Assembly: GCA_019915015.1 (NCBI GenBank) | Contig: JAHBBC010000003.1 | Location: 682,001-746,000 of the forward strand | Length of the DNA: 64,000 bases | DNA from: Auriscalpium vulgare | Lineage: Eukaryota; Basidiomycota; Agaricomycetes; Russulales; Auriscalpiaceae | Direction of reading: 5' to 3' | Shown: positions 36,072 through 47,771 of the stretch, piece after piece | How positions within the stretch are numbered: position 1 is the stretch's first letter | Layout of the letters: each line of letters starts with the position of its first letter | The notes under the pieces: model-generated | The model's database searches: none | Seen by the model: only the letters and a program-made list of their open reading frames with translations | What the model was told of the DNA's origin: nothing | Position numbers and translations under genes: made by a program

Positions 36072-38330
36072 ACGCTTTGGAAGTAGGTACACAGCACTTT
36101 CTACATCGATATTGGACAGCATTCGGATACTCTAGTTGTGTGTACATCGTATATGCGGACACGTCAATGACATTGTGGCAAGTGGAATGTGACCCAACAC
36201 GGTGAAAGTCATGGCGTTAGAGCGCGTGCCAGGCAGCCTAATGATAGCACTCTGGACGGAGTCTAAAGCCAATGGGCTGACATGAACATCCTGGGGAGAT
36301 GAGATACAGTCGAAATGCCGAAATGCGTGATAGGGGGAGGCAGATCGCAGCTGCGTGCAGGCAAACATGAGGCCTCTACCCATTCTAGGGTAGACCTCCG
36401 GTGCGGAGACAATGAGGATGGCAGAACGCAATCAAAGGATGGGACAAGCGGCTGTCCTCGGAGTGCCGTGTGCTTCCCAGTTCCGGACAAGCGCGTGGGG
36501 GGCCCGCAGCCTCCCAGCGTTCAGATAGATGGACGCGCAGGCGGGCTCATGAGCGCAGGCGGTGACACGAGACCCACAGCGCATCGCCCAACAAGCGCTT
36601 CGCATCTTGTTGTGGACATCCGCCCGTCACCCAGAGAACCACGGCAACCCGAACATCGCATCAGCGTGACCTGTGGGGGGGGGGGGGGGTATGGGAAGAG
36701 GCGGGCGGGGTGCCCCACGATCGAAGCAGCTGTGGGCCGGAAACGGCGCCGCACCCGCCGGCTTGAGCTGGGGCGAGGAACGGTCGTGGGCACCCCGACA
36801 CGCGCATCAGCAATGTATCAGCCTTCGGCGGGGATTCTGGCGAAAGATGCGCGGTGCATGCGGAGGCAACGTGAGGCAGCGGGGGAAGGCGCGCGGGGGG
36901 ACTTGGGAGCGCAGCCGGCGATTGAATTGGGAGAACAGCCCAGGTGCCTGAAGGACGACGGCGGCCGCAGAGAGATGCGCGTGGTAGCCTGCAGGTCGTG
37001 GAACGCACGGTTGCGGCGCCATCGAGCGGACAGCCAAGGTGGGAGGCGCGCGATGTGCGCGGCGAACACGCTGGGGGCGGCGCGGGCTTAGCGCGGGAGG
37101 CTGCTGCGCCCTGGTCGCGCCGGGCGCTGGCGACTTGCGTCGTCGGGGACATTGACGCGAAGGACGCCGGGGGGCGGTCATTGAACGGCGCGCAAGGAGG
37201 AGACGAGGTGGGCGAGGCATGTGCGACGCGGCGGGTGCGTACGGTACGGTGCCTCGGGAGGCCGCACGTCAGCGCGCCACCGGCTTCGCAGCGGGGACGC
37301 CCGCGGCCGGATGAGGGAAGATGGCCCACACCCCCGCCAGCCCAATCACCGCGCCCAGTGCGCGCGGGGGCGGCGCCTGGCGTGCTGCGCGGGCACGCTG
37401 CGTGCCGTCAAGGCGAGAAGTCGGGAACCGTGCCTCGTTGTCACCGCGTTGCCCAGCGGATGCCGCGGGCGCATGCGGGTGGCGGGGCGGCGGGAAAACC
37501 GAGCAGGATACGGCCTGTGCGGCGACCCGCGCGCCTGGGAGCGGCTGGTCACCAGGGGGCAGGCAGCCGAGGTCATGTGCGCGGGCGCGATGGCGCTGAT
37601 GGGCGTGAGACGCGGCGCCGGGCGTGCGCGTGAGACGCGGCGCTGGGCGGGCGGCGACGCGCGAAGCGGCCGGGGCGGCAGCGCGCGGGCGGGGGCGAGC
37701 AGCGGGCGAGCAGCGGCGGGCCAGCGAGCGGTGGCAGTGGGCCGCGCGGGGCGGCCACGCCGGGGCCTCGAGGCGCGCCAGGCTGCGGGGGTCGTCGGGG
37801 TCGTCGCGCGCACGACGCCGAGCGCCCTGCGTGACACGCTCGCTGACACCGCGCACGCACGCCCACGCGCACCAGCCGCGCCCCTCGGACACGTTCGCAC
37901 CACAGCCCCTTCGGGCCCGCGGCGCCCAGCGCGGGCGGGCGCGTCCCCCGGACACCCGCCCGCCGCCCGCGGTCCTCCCCGCTTTCGGACATGCGCCGCA
38001 TCCACACGCTCCGTCAACTGCGCAGTGATGTTCGCCGCCTCGCAGATGCAGGCGGCGTTTTGATATCTTGGTGCGCTGATGCAGCGCCACCGGCTGCGCG
38101 CACACCCGGGCACACACGCAGCGCGTCGGCCGGCCAGCCATGCGAGAAGCGGGCGGCGGGCGGCGGTGGCGGCGGCGAGGCGGGGTGGTCGGGGGCGGGG
38201 GCGGGGTGCCTGGGCCCGGGACGGGAAGAGCGCGCCGGAAGCGGGAGGCAAGCGCTCCTCGGGGGGCGGAAGCAGGGTGCACGCGCGGGCGTCGAGCCGC
38301 AGACCGCGCCCGCCATCTTATATCATGGCC
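36072..38330. other. Intergenic region with a GC-rich island (about 36.6-38.3 kb)
   Basis: Base composition changes sharply near 36.6 kb to very high GC, and all six frames stay open for hundreds of codons (up to 396), with no ATG-supported motif, no splice pattern and Arg/Ala/Pro-dominated translations. I read these frames as by-products of composition. The island ends at the pyrimidine-rich core promoter of the GATA-like gene, so it may be its upstream regulatory region. Confidence 0.5.
36675..36689 (+). repeat. Run of 15 guanines
   Basis: Uninterrupted poly-G at the left edge of the GC-rich island. Such runs can fold as G-quadruplexes and are error-prone in sequencing, so the exact length is uncertain. 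Confidence 0.85.
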
Positions 38331-38390
38331 CTCCCCCCCTCCCCGTCCCCGTCTCTGTCCCCGTCCCCGTCCCCGTCCCCGTCCTCCCCC
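38331..38390 (+). promoter_or_regulatory. CCCCGT-repeat pyrimidine tract in the GATA-like gene leader
   Basis: About ten near-copies of CCCCGT/CCCGTC directly before the ATG at 38392. Pyrimidine-rich tracts close to the start are common in highly transcribed fungal genes; here it is also a hexanucleotide microsatellite. Confidence 0.6.
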
Positions 38391-38391
38391 C

Positions 38392-40378
38392 ATGGCAGAC
38401 CTCCCCGTCCCCGCCCCGCCCCAGCACAACCCCTCGTCCCCCGCGCAGCTCGCAAACATCCTCTCCTCCGTCCTCGCAGAGAACGAGAACCTCCGCCGCG
38501 ACGTCGCAGCCGCAAAACACCGCTACGAGCGCGCAGAACACCTCCTCTCCCTCATCAGCCCCCCCGCAGACAACCCCTCCTCCTCCCGCTCCCCCCCGCG
38601 CACCACCCACCTCCCCGACCACACCGTCCAGGCCATCCGCGAGCTCGAGGCCAGTCTCGCCAAGGAGCGCGCAGCACGCGAGGACGCAGATGCCCGTCTC
38701 CGCGCCCTCAGCGACGTCTGGACCGAGCTCGACATCTTCCTCCGCGACACAGAGGGCCACGCCGTCAGTGCCCGCGCCTCCTTCTCCCAAGCCCTCCGCG
38801 ACCCAGCCACAAAGCTTCTCCTCACCACCAGCGCTAGCTTCCCCCCCGCGTCCCGCCGCACTGCCCCGCCGCCCCCGCCGCGATCCGCCATGCCATCCTT
38901 CGCGCCCCCGCCCCACGTACAGAACGCGTTGCCCCCGCCGCCCTCGCGCATCCGCCACCGCGCAGACAGCATGGACGACATGCACCCTCCCGCGAAGCGC
39001 CTACGCGCTGATCGCTCCGGCCGTTATCCCCACGAAGTAAGTCGCCCTTCCCGTTGCTTGCTGTGCCCCGCCTCTCAGCACCCGGCCCGCCAGACCAGCG
39101 TGCGTGGACCGCCCCCCTTCGCTGCGCCGGAGCCAAACCACCAGCTGCACGCGCCCTACTCCCACCACTCCGCTCACCCGCGTGTCCACGCCTCCCAGCC
39201 TCGCGGCCGCCGCCCGACACGCTCCCCATCTCTATCCCCACTCCGCTCGCGATCGCGCTCTCGCAGCTCCAGCATGTCGCTAGACGAGATGCTCCTCCAG
39301 GTCGCGACCAACGAGCCGCGGTCAGGCTCCCCCGGATCGACGCAGGCGCCGTTCCCTTCGTATTACCGCCCTGACGTATCGCGGCGCTCCCTGTCTCCAG
39401 GGGAATACCGCCTGCCGCCTGTGCGGCCCCATCCTTCACACAGCGGCACCAGCCCATCCCTTGCCCCCTCTCAAGTTCAGTATCAGACGCATATCTTCGC
39501 CCCGCCCGTCACAGGCCCGCCGGGGAAGAAATCAAAGAGCCTGACGGACAAAGCTGGCTCGTTTGTCGGTGCGTACCGTCCGCACTTGTTTGCCAGTCGG
39601 ACTGTGCCTAATCTCACCCGCAGAAACTGCCTCGTCTGTGAACTCGGGTGTTCGATCCCTCGCAGGTGCAGGCAGCCTACCTCCCGGCGGCTACCCGGCG
39701 ACAAATGACAAGGGCCAGCGCATCTGTCGGCAGTGCGGGATGCCGGGGCGGTATAGGGACGGCAAGTGCGTGGAGAAGTGGGGCCCCGGGCCCGAGGGTC
39801 CGGGCACCGTTTGTGATCGGTGCGTGGCTTTCTGCGTGGGTTCGACGCGTGGGCGGAAGACTGACAGCTCGGCCATGCGCAGGTGCCGCAAGAAGATGAA
39901 GCGCGTTGAACGCCGAGGCACGCTCGAGACCCAGGTGCCGCTGTCGCGCGCGCCGACGCTGGCGCAATCGCAATCGCAATCGCAATCGCACGCCCATCTG
40001 CCCCTGCACCGCTCGGACACGGTCGTTTTCCCTCACGCGCATGCGGTGCCGCCCCGGAAGCTAAGCGACTCGTCCTCCTCACTCTCCGCGACGCGCGTCC
40101 ACGCGTCTCCGCACTCGCACAACGGCGAGAACGGGCACGGGCGCGTGTCGAGCAGTGAGGTGGACGCAGAGGGGGAGGCGGAGGACGAGCTCGACCCCGA
40201 GGGCGAGGGCGAGGGCGAGGGGGACGGCGATGCAGACGGTGACGTCGAGGGCGAGGACGCCGATGCGGACCTGCTCGAAGCAGTGGACGCGGCAGAGGGC
40301 AACAACCGGGACGTTGTGCGGGAGAAGGAAAAGGTGCCATGGGTGAAGCGCGAGGGCGACGCAGTCGGTGATTTGTGA
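38392..40378 (+). CDS. GATA-like zinc-finger protein with a 25-residue loop
   Basis: Probable DNA-binding transcription regulator. Four exons: 38392-39036, 39094-39568, 39624-39819 and 39883-40378; 1812 nt, 603 residues. The N-terminus (about residues 15-125) is a predicted coiled coil: LANILSSVLAENENLRRDV and AIRELEASLAKERAAREDA. A long Pro/Ser/Arg-rich linker with an RS-like patch (RSRSRSRSS) follows. The finger, at about residues 390-440, is C-x2-C-x25-C-x2-C (RICRQCGMPGRY and TVCDRCRKKMKRVERRGT), with a basic tail as in GATA factors; the last intron splits the second cysteine pair after CDR. The C-terminus carries a (SQ)n stretch and a long acidic E/G/D repeat. Canonical GATA loops are 17-20 residues, so this is an atypical relative. 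The ATG follows a pyrimidine tract. Confidence 0.8.
39965..39988 (+). repeat. CAATCG microsatellite inside the GATA-like gene
   Basis: Four perfect tandem hexamers translate as an alternating Gln-Ser stretch just after the zinc finger; probable length-variable site. Confidence 0.85.
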
Positions 40379-41009
40379 TGCCAGCGTCTTTCCGAGACTG
40401 CGATACCCTGCCACCTGGTCTGTGCTTTGTTGTCGAACTGTCTGCTATTCTGTGTTATTTAGTCACACTGTCTCCCGCTGCGTTAACAGTATCGTACGAG
40501 TAATTGAGATCAACTGAAGCTGCATGGTCGACGCGCGGAATCGATCCGGAAAGTCGGGAGCACGTGACCCTCATGACGGAGAGACTTTTCTTTTGTCGAG
40601 CGCGTCGCGCGTCTCGCCTTGAACAGGACCCTCAACGTTCGACCCGCCCAGCCACTCTCACACTGTCCAAAATATCCCGTAGCTGTTTCACGAACACCGC
40701 ACGTCACGGTGGGGATCTCCGCCTTGTTTCTGTGCGATGCGCTGATTATCTGCGTGCGGGCATCAACGTCACGGACTCAACTCTCAAGGGAACAGGCCAT
40801 CGCGCGACAACTCAGTGCCCAGGACCATTCTGATTTCGATACACTGCGTCAGCATAGCTCTCGCTGTTGATTCGCAACCGGTGCGTTCACGTCCCCGTCC
40901 AGCGTCACGGAGTCGCCGGCTGGGCAACTGACGACGCGCGCCACACCCAGACTATTGCAAACGTCCTGCCCAATCTACTCCGTATTTGACGTCTCTGCGA
41001 GCTATCGCC
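40379..41009. other. Intergenic
   Basis: Between the GATA-like stop and the second F-box-like gene; only short motif-free frames. Confidence 0.5.
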
Positions 41010-42174
41010 ATGACGAGCCCAGGACACGCCGTCGCGTCCGACGTCACCCTCGTCTCCCTGATCATCGAGCACGCCAGTGCGCACGATCTCCCCGCGCTCT
41101 GCCGCGCCTCCAAATCGCTCAACGCGCCCGCCGAACGCGCGCTGTACAAGGCGCTCACTTTCTACGAGCCGCACACGGCGGGCCAGGTGTGCCGCGTCCT
41201 CGCGCATGCACCGCACCTCGCGCAGCTCGTGCGCGCGTTCTCCATCGTCGCGCGCTACTCGCGCGTGCGGCTGCCCGCCGGGGACCTGCCCAACACGTGG
41301 TGGCAAAACGTCGCGCACGCGCTGCGCGGCATGTCTGCGCTCGAGAGCCTCGTCCTCGCGAACCTCGCGGGCCCGACGCCGTACGGGTGGGTCCTCCCCG
41401 CCGCGCCGGTGTTCCAGCTGCGCGAGGCGCGCATCCTGTTCCCGTGGACCGCCGACGCCGACGCGTTCGTGATGCACCAACGCGCACTGCGTTTTCTGCA
41501 TGTGGTGGACATCGCGCCCGGGCTGGACGTGCCCGGCGTGGAGGCGCAGGCGGCGCTGGCGGACGCGCCGGACGTGCTGCTGCCCGCGCTCGAGATCATC
41601 GATGTGCCGGTCCGCATTGCGACGCAGTTCCTTGGGAGCCCGTTGACGCACATCCAAGTCATTCCGGACGCAGAGTCCCTGTCCAGCAGCGGCGACGTGA
41701 TGGCGTTCATGTCACATCTGTGGCGCGTCCGCGAGACGCTCCGCTCGCTTGCCGTGCACGACGCTCCAGAATATCGGTCGGCAGAGATTGTCCTCCAAGT
41801 CTCTCAAAATTGTCCGGGATTGCAGTATCTTGGCGTCCTCGCTTTGCCTCCAGCCTCGGTGCGCATCTTTCTCGTCGTGAAAGGGACGTACTGACCTCCG
41901 CGACTTTGCCCAGCGATCGACGCTGCACACGCACCTGATGGGTTTGCCAAAACTGGTGATATTAGAGCTGGAAGTTAGTCGCTGGTCTCCTGCACCGTCG
42001 CTGCCAATGCAGCGCGCGCTGGCGACAGAACTGCAAACCTACTGCTCCAGCCTTCGAATCATGATATTCTGGCTACACTCACATCGCTTCGTCTTGCAAT
42101 TAAATCAAGACACGGGAGTATGGGCGGGCCGCGCAGAGCCGGGGCCAGGCGGTCCCAGCTGGAGGTATCTATGA
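41010..42174 (+). CDS. F-box-like protein, basidiomycete family (copy 2)
   Basis: Two exons, 41010-41858 and 41914-42174, joined by a 55-nt GT-AG intron; 1110 nt, 369 residues. It shares with the gene at 22946-24133 the N-terminal F-box-like block (LPALCRASKSLNAPAERALY), the middle block with ALRGMSALESLVLANLAG, GLQYLGVLALPP, and the C-terminal LEVSRWSPAP and ALATELQTYCSSL. The first exon is much richer in GC at third codon positions than copy 1. Presumed SCF-type adaptor, function unknown. The intron model is supported by copy 1, where the same joint is uninterrupted coding sequence; without splicing the frame would stop at 41894 and lose the conserved C-terminal block. Confidence 0.75.
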
Positions 42175-43227
42175 CTGGGACAGAAGACAATGTTTGTATC
42201 ACTATTTAAACCCTGCTTGTTTGTCGGCGCGATTATCTGTCCGGCGCATTGCGGGTAGTTCCCGCTACCTGTTGAGTCTTGTGGTGCGATGTCCACGATG
42301 TGCTTGGACCGCCTAGCTTTTGTCTAACCTACTTGTTTGGTCGACAACACGCTCTTTTCTGGCAGCTCAATTTCTGGCAGCTCATAAACCAACCCTCGAA
42401 GCTGGATTGCGCAGACAGCGTCGGAGCTCCTTATGAGCTCACGGAGATTCCTCACTGTTACAACAATGGCTCCAGAACGTCAACACGCTGCCAAACGTAT
42501 TTCCCTGGATTTGGGACCAGTGATGCTCTCGCAAAATCTGAGAATTGACTGGGGTAAGTACACGCTGGACATGAGAAATGCGGGCAGGGCACGTCGCCCG
42601 TCGTCCGACACCTGAGCTTCGTTGATGCAAGGAAGTGCGAGAGCCAGACCGTGCACACTGAGCAGGATCTCACCTAAGTATTTGGACCCACTACCGTATG
42701 CCCAGAGCCTTGGCCTCCGCTTTTTGAAGACTCCTTCCCACTTCGTATACGGAATTTGAACCGGAATTTGACAGCGACATGGAGCTTCAAGCACAAGCCA
42801 CGCGCCTTCGGCTTTCAGAGCGAATGTGGAGAGATTCTCAGGCTGAACAAGGAAAGCCAGGGAAAGGATCTGTCCGACGCTCTGAGTTTATTTTTAATGG
42901 GCCCGATCACACGCGCTCGCATCGTGGATGCAACCAGTGTCGCACCCGCTGCGCTGGCAGCGGCCCCCGGCCGGTGTGTATTCGATTTCATCGCACGCAG
43001 ACTCGACTGTGCCGAGCTCGTGGCATCTCGAGCGATGATGGAGAAACTCGAGGAGTGGGTCGCGCGCCGCTGCACTGGGCAGTCGGGCTTCCGTTCTTCC
43101 ATGCGCTCGGCTTTTTCATAGTGATATCCACTCCCTATGCCGTGCTTGAACCCTTCCCTCTTCTTCACTCCTGCATCGCCTTGTTGCAGCCTTTGGCTCC
43201 TCGAACTTCAAAGAGGAAATCGTCGCG
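42175..43227. other. Intergenic stretch upstream of the MFS gene
   Basis: Contains overlapping small frames up to 221 codons (42779-43444) that run into the first MFS exon in another frame; no motif or splice support. No gene is called. Confidence 0.45.
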
Positions 43228-45180
43228 ATGCAGGCCGACGGCTCCCAGCACGATATCCCAGCTAGATCATCGTCGGAAACGGCCTCTCTACCAGATCCCT
43301 CAAAGAGTGTGGCGGCGCCGGTCACGGACCCACTGCCCAGCAACTTTGCGCAGCGGGGTAAACTTCTCGATTTTGGGTTCCTTCCCATCCCGACCAGGTT
43401 GCGCTATGACCCAGAGCACCCAGCACATTTCGGACTCCTGCTGAACGTGGTATTCGGGATAGCAAGCACCTTCAGTACGTGAGACTCGGCATAATGTTAG
43501 CGGCAGATGCACTTATCAGTCAACACAGTTGTGGCAAATCTGTATTATTGTCAGCCGTTGCTCAGTGAGTCAGCGTGGCCGCAACAGAAGGCGACTGCCA
43601 ATCTTACCGGATAAACAGTTCAGTTGTCACAATCATTTGAGGTTTCATACGGAGAGATCTCGAGGTGTGTCAAGAGAGTTCATCCATTCCCAATTCACAG
43701 CTTATCCTGCCGCACAGGATACCTACGCTGGTACAAGCTGGGTAGGTCGTTACGCCCCGCCCCGTCTCTGGCTTTGAATACACGCTCAGATGCCCAATAG
43801 ATACGGCACAGGACTTCTCTTCATTACTCCGCTCGGCGACCTCGTTCGGAGACGGCCTCTTCTACTCCTGGTGACGTTCACAAGTGCCAGCCTCTCAATT
43901 GGCCTCGCCATCACGCGTTCCTTGGCGGTTTTCGAAGCTCTTTCCTTCCTCGTTGGAGTGTCCACGGTCGCTCCGCAGATTTTGATCCCTCTCGCTGCCG
44001 ACCTCGCCCCCCCGGCACGTCGTGCATCTGCCATCTCCATCGTACTTTCTGGCCTCCTTCTGGGCATCCTCATTGCCCGGGTCGTCGCTGGTACGATCGC
44101 CCAGTTCGTCACGTGGCGCGTAGTGTATTACGCCGCGATCGGTGTACAATACGCCGTCCTGGTCGCCCTCTGGGCGACACTTCCGGACTATCCTGCGAAG
44201 AACAAAGGACTTACCTACTGGCGCATCCTATACAGCATGGGGAAGCTGGCCATGACCGAGCCCAAACTCATTCAAGCTTGCTTGATCACCATGGCTTCCA
44301 GTGCCTGCTTCTCGACCTTTTGGGTAACGCTTACCTTCCTGCTCGGCGGCCCGCCCTACCATTACTCAACGTGAGAAGCGAATACTCAATATAATCCAGC
44401 CTCTCAGTTGCTGACTTATCTGATCAGGTTGGTTATCGGACTATTCGGACTCATCGGCATGTTTGGCGTCATGATGGCTCCCCTCGTCGGGCGGCTCGTC
44501 GACCGTCTCGTGCCGTGGCATGCGACCTTACTGTCCACGATCGGCTTGCTTTTGATGCAGGCCATCTACACGGGCGCAGCGGGCATCAACATCGGAGCCG
44601 TCATCGTCGTCACACTCGGGTTTGACGTCGGGCGGCAGATGCAGCAGGTTTCGCTGACAACTTCTGTCTACGGGTTCGTCGTATTCTAGATGCACTTATA
44701 GGTTTAGACTTATGTTACGCATAGGATCTCGGAGGCCGCTCGAGCACGGTTGAATGCCGTCCTCATTCTTTCTGTATGTCTGGAATTGTATACGGCCGGT
44801 ATCATGACGGGCTGATAGTGGGATGTCAGATCTTCATTGGGCAGGTCATGGGAACGGCCGTAGGGACGAAAGTGTTCGTCGAGCACGGCTGGCGAGCCTC
44901 TGCGGTTCTCATGCTCAGTTGGACGGTATGGCAACTTGCCGTCCTGCTACTACGTGGCCCGCATTGCGATCGTTATACGTGGTTCGGCTTCCAAGGTGGA
45001 CTTCGATGGACGAAGCCTGTCCGCCCGGAGACAGGCGACCCGCAGGAGGAATGGCGGGGAGATTCGTCGGAACTGAAAGAGTCGAGCGTCATCAAGGTGC
45101 AGGGAGCACACGCGGCCAGGAAAGCGGACAGTGGGGACAATATCGAAGAAAAAAGTCAGGATCAGGCAAACATAGTCTAG
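43228..45180 (+). CDS. Major facilitator superfamily transporter
   Basis: Twelve-helix-type secondary transporter of the plasma membrane, probably an exporter; substrate unknown. Eight exons: 43228-43474, 43529-43564, 43619-43664, 43718-43741, 43801-44370, 44428-44673, 44725-44773 and 44830-45180; 1569 nt, 522 residues. A ~65-residue cytoplasmic N-terminus precedes helix 1 (FGLLLNVVFGIASTF) with VANLYYCQPLL, a signature of the bacterial YnfM-like MFS branch; then IPTLVQAGYGTGLLFITPLGD; and the loop 2-3 motif LGDLVRRRPLLLL, a variant of G-x-L-x-D-R-x-G-R-(K/R). The second half repeats the pattern with MMAPLVGRLVDRL and GFDVGRQMQQV. The C-terminus is long, hydrophilic and acidic. Exons 2-4 are very short (36, 46, 24 nt) but restore the conserved order exactly. 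Confidence 0.88.
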
Positions 45181-47288
45181 GGAGCCTCAATGATACCCAG
45201 CTGGATGAGAATACCGTCCATTCACTGTATGGCTTTGACGCGATGACTCCGCGCTGCTTGGCGACCCGGGACGCGGCCGCAAAGATAGCAGCTCGATATC
45301 TATTTTGGAAATAATGCCCAGAATTTTTTAGGCGCGTTCTTGCCGCTACTGGAGCGCTGGATGTACAGCAGGTGACACAGTAATAGCAACCTATGACGTC
45401 TGCGACTCGCAACAAAGCCCGACACACTATCATGCGCGCCTGACAAAGGGACGTTTAGAAGAGAACCTGCGTCCGCATCGAAGCCCAGTGTCATGGGGCT
45501 TCTGCAACCGTGACATTGGGCATGACGCTCGTCGTGCTTGCTTTTGACAACGATAATAAGCAAGATGGACCGGGAATCCTGACATTTGCGCAGGAGAACA
45601 TTACCATGAACATTTGCTGGAAAAGCCGGAGAAATTGCGAGAGACGAGCAGGGCGAGAGCCGAGGACTTGTCCGGAGGACCGAAGGTCGCTGATCAAGGA
45701 AGAAGTGGGCAGCTGTTGCGAGGGCAGTTCCCAATTCGGCACATATCGTGCTAGGATTCAAGCATGATAGAGATGAGTATACGGTGAAGGATAATGCGAG
45801 CGACGACGGAAAGTAGTGAGCGGAGCCCTCGACGACGCTTCCCTGCTATTTCGGCTATGATCGGAGCAGTCTACTGCAATAGCCGGAAGGCGCAGAGATA
45901 CAGCCCTGAGTTCATAGGGAAAAGCAGCGGAAGAGGCACCAGATGACGTGCGCTGCAATACAGTCTCGTCAACGACTAGCGAAGAGGATGATGGTGATGG
46001 TGACGACGCACAAACAATTGCCTGGCTTTTAAGACCGCCCTCCTGGTTTGAAGGCCCGCCCGGCGCGCGCACGATGTAAGTGGAAGCCGCTCAATATGTG
46101 GATGATCTGCGAAAAGCTAAAATGGTACGCGTTCAAGCAGTAAACAAGTGTGCTTCCGAGGGGAGTATAGCCCGGAGCGCACCTACTTGCGTTATCGATT
46201 GAGACAAGCGGGGCCGATCGTCGGGAACTGCGGTGGCCATACGCACGGAGAAAACACGAGGACCGAGGTGCCTTCTAGCGACCTGTCTGCAGCCTGAGCG
46301 ATATCGGTCAGCGAAAATACCCCTTCATCAGGAGATCATGGGTCGTTGCACCGACAAATCGGCGGCGGAACAAAGGAGTCTGGCAACTAAAACATGGGCA
46401 AGTGCGGTAGGCGCAAGTATGCTTGCAAGTGGTTTCCCCAATGCGCCCACAACCACAGCTTCACCGTATTGCAAATCGGTTCCCTGAAGCTTCTGAAATT
46501 TCCTGATAGGGGGTGTAAATTCACCTGATGGGGCTTTTGTGTGGCCATCGCGTATGCGAGACATTCAGCCTGACGGGAAAAAAAAGAGTCGGGGATATAG
46601 CACGCCCGGGTCCTCCACAGGAGGACGAATGGAGACAAGTTGGAGCCGCTAGCATGGATAGGCTATTCGACACTTATGCTCGGGAGAAATCTCACTCGAT
46701 CAAAATCGTGCCAAATGCATACCAACTAGCATCGCATATGTATCCTATCATTTCAGCATTCTAAGAAAGGCGGAATCAGTTGCGGAACATGTGACGCACC
46801 TAAAGGGTCCCTAGATAGAACAAAGTTGCAATTTAACGCCTAAAGATATGCTGTCTTGGGGACATTGCGGCCGCCAGGGGTATAGCCCCTCGGTGACGTG
46901 AAGCTCGATCGCAGCACGCGTCCGCGGTTGCGCCAAAACACGTTGCAGGTAGACGGATGAAACATCCGGATGGGCACTCGTGGTAGTTCCATTCGATCAG
47001 GCAGCGATCTGAGTCGCAAGGAGCGTATCTTCTTTATCGGCTTGCTAGCCATTGCATACCTCAGGAAGCTTATGCCAACCGACTTGATGATTCGGCGCCA
47101 AAAAGTACGTTTGCGCGTTTGAAGAAGTTGCATAGGCGCTACTGCATACATACGGCGACGTGGTGCATTCTTGAACGCTGGATGGGTGTGCGATAACGGC
47201 GCGATGAGAGCATGCGACCTTAACGAGACCAGGAAGGATCAGCGTATGCCTCGAAAGAACGGCGGTCCTTACCCGTTTTCCCAACGTG
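45181..47288. other. Gene-poor stretch
   Basis: About 2.1 kb. The minus strand has two adjacent frames (45300-45761 and 45758-46072) without known motifs; the remainder is short frames. No repeat or RNA gene seen. Confidence 0.45.
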
Positions 47289-47771
47289 CTACAACACGAT
47301 AGCCATCCTGATGTACTCCACGCTGCCCTTCATAAATGGCTCGCCGAATGATAGCAGGCCCTTCCTTTCGTACCAGCCTGCGGTGGCCATCCTGGCATCA
47401 CACCAGACGATGCGTGCACCGAGTTGTTGACCCGCATGGGAGAGTGTATCTGAAAGCAGGCGACTGCCAATGCCCTGACCTTGGTGAGCCTCGTGGCAAG
47501 CAAATTTTCGGAACCGGTAGGCGGGAGTAGAGATATCGGCCTGGAAGCCCGAATTGATGGGCAAGTCTTCTCGAAAGAGAGAGATGACCGCGATAGGATG
47601 CTTTAATCCGCCCTTGACGAATGCACCGAAGTGCACGCCTGCGTCATCTTCAGGAAGCCGGACGTAATCCACTGGCTGTTCAGGCCAGAGAACAGTATGG
47701 CGAATGTTGATCGTGTCAGACACTGAGATTTGCCGAGTCTCAACATCTGCCAGCAGGTTACTCGTTAGCAT
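47289..47771 (-). CDS. GNAT-family N-acetyltransferase, intronless
   Basis: Predicted acetyl-CoA-dependent transferase with unknown acceptor. Single exon, 160 residues. It starts with IRHTVLWPEQPVDYVRLPED, a pattern seen in small bacterial-type GNATs, followed by HFGAFVKGGL and AVISLF (central strands). Motif A is RFRKFACHEAHQGQGIGSRLL, with Q-G-Q-G-I-G as the acetyl-CoA loop. Motif B is ARIVWCDARMATAGWYERKGL. It ends FMKGSVEYIRMAIVL. It is not closely similar to the GNAT at 19682-20308. Its small size, lack of introns and bacterial-like layout allow an old horizontal origin, but that is speculation without a search. Confidence 0.85.
   Translation of the reverse strand: MLTSNLLADVETRQISVSDTINIRHTVLWPEQPVDYVRLPEDDAGVHFGAFVKGGLKHPIAVISLFREDLPINSGFQADISTPAYRFRKFACHEAHQGQGIGSRLLSDTLSHAGQQLGARIVWCDARMATAGWYERKGLLSFGEPFMKGSVEYIRMAIVL

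Noticed and set aside
36315..38459. Long open frames on both strands (up to 396 codons) in the GC-rich island
   Set aside because: All six frames are open because stop codons are rare at this composition; the translations are Arg/Ala/Pro-rich and carry no motif or splice evidence.
45300..46072. Two adjacent minus-strand frames (153 and 104 codons)
   Set aside because: No shared splice joint, Ser-rich composition, no motif.
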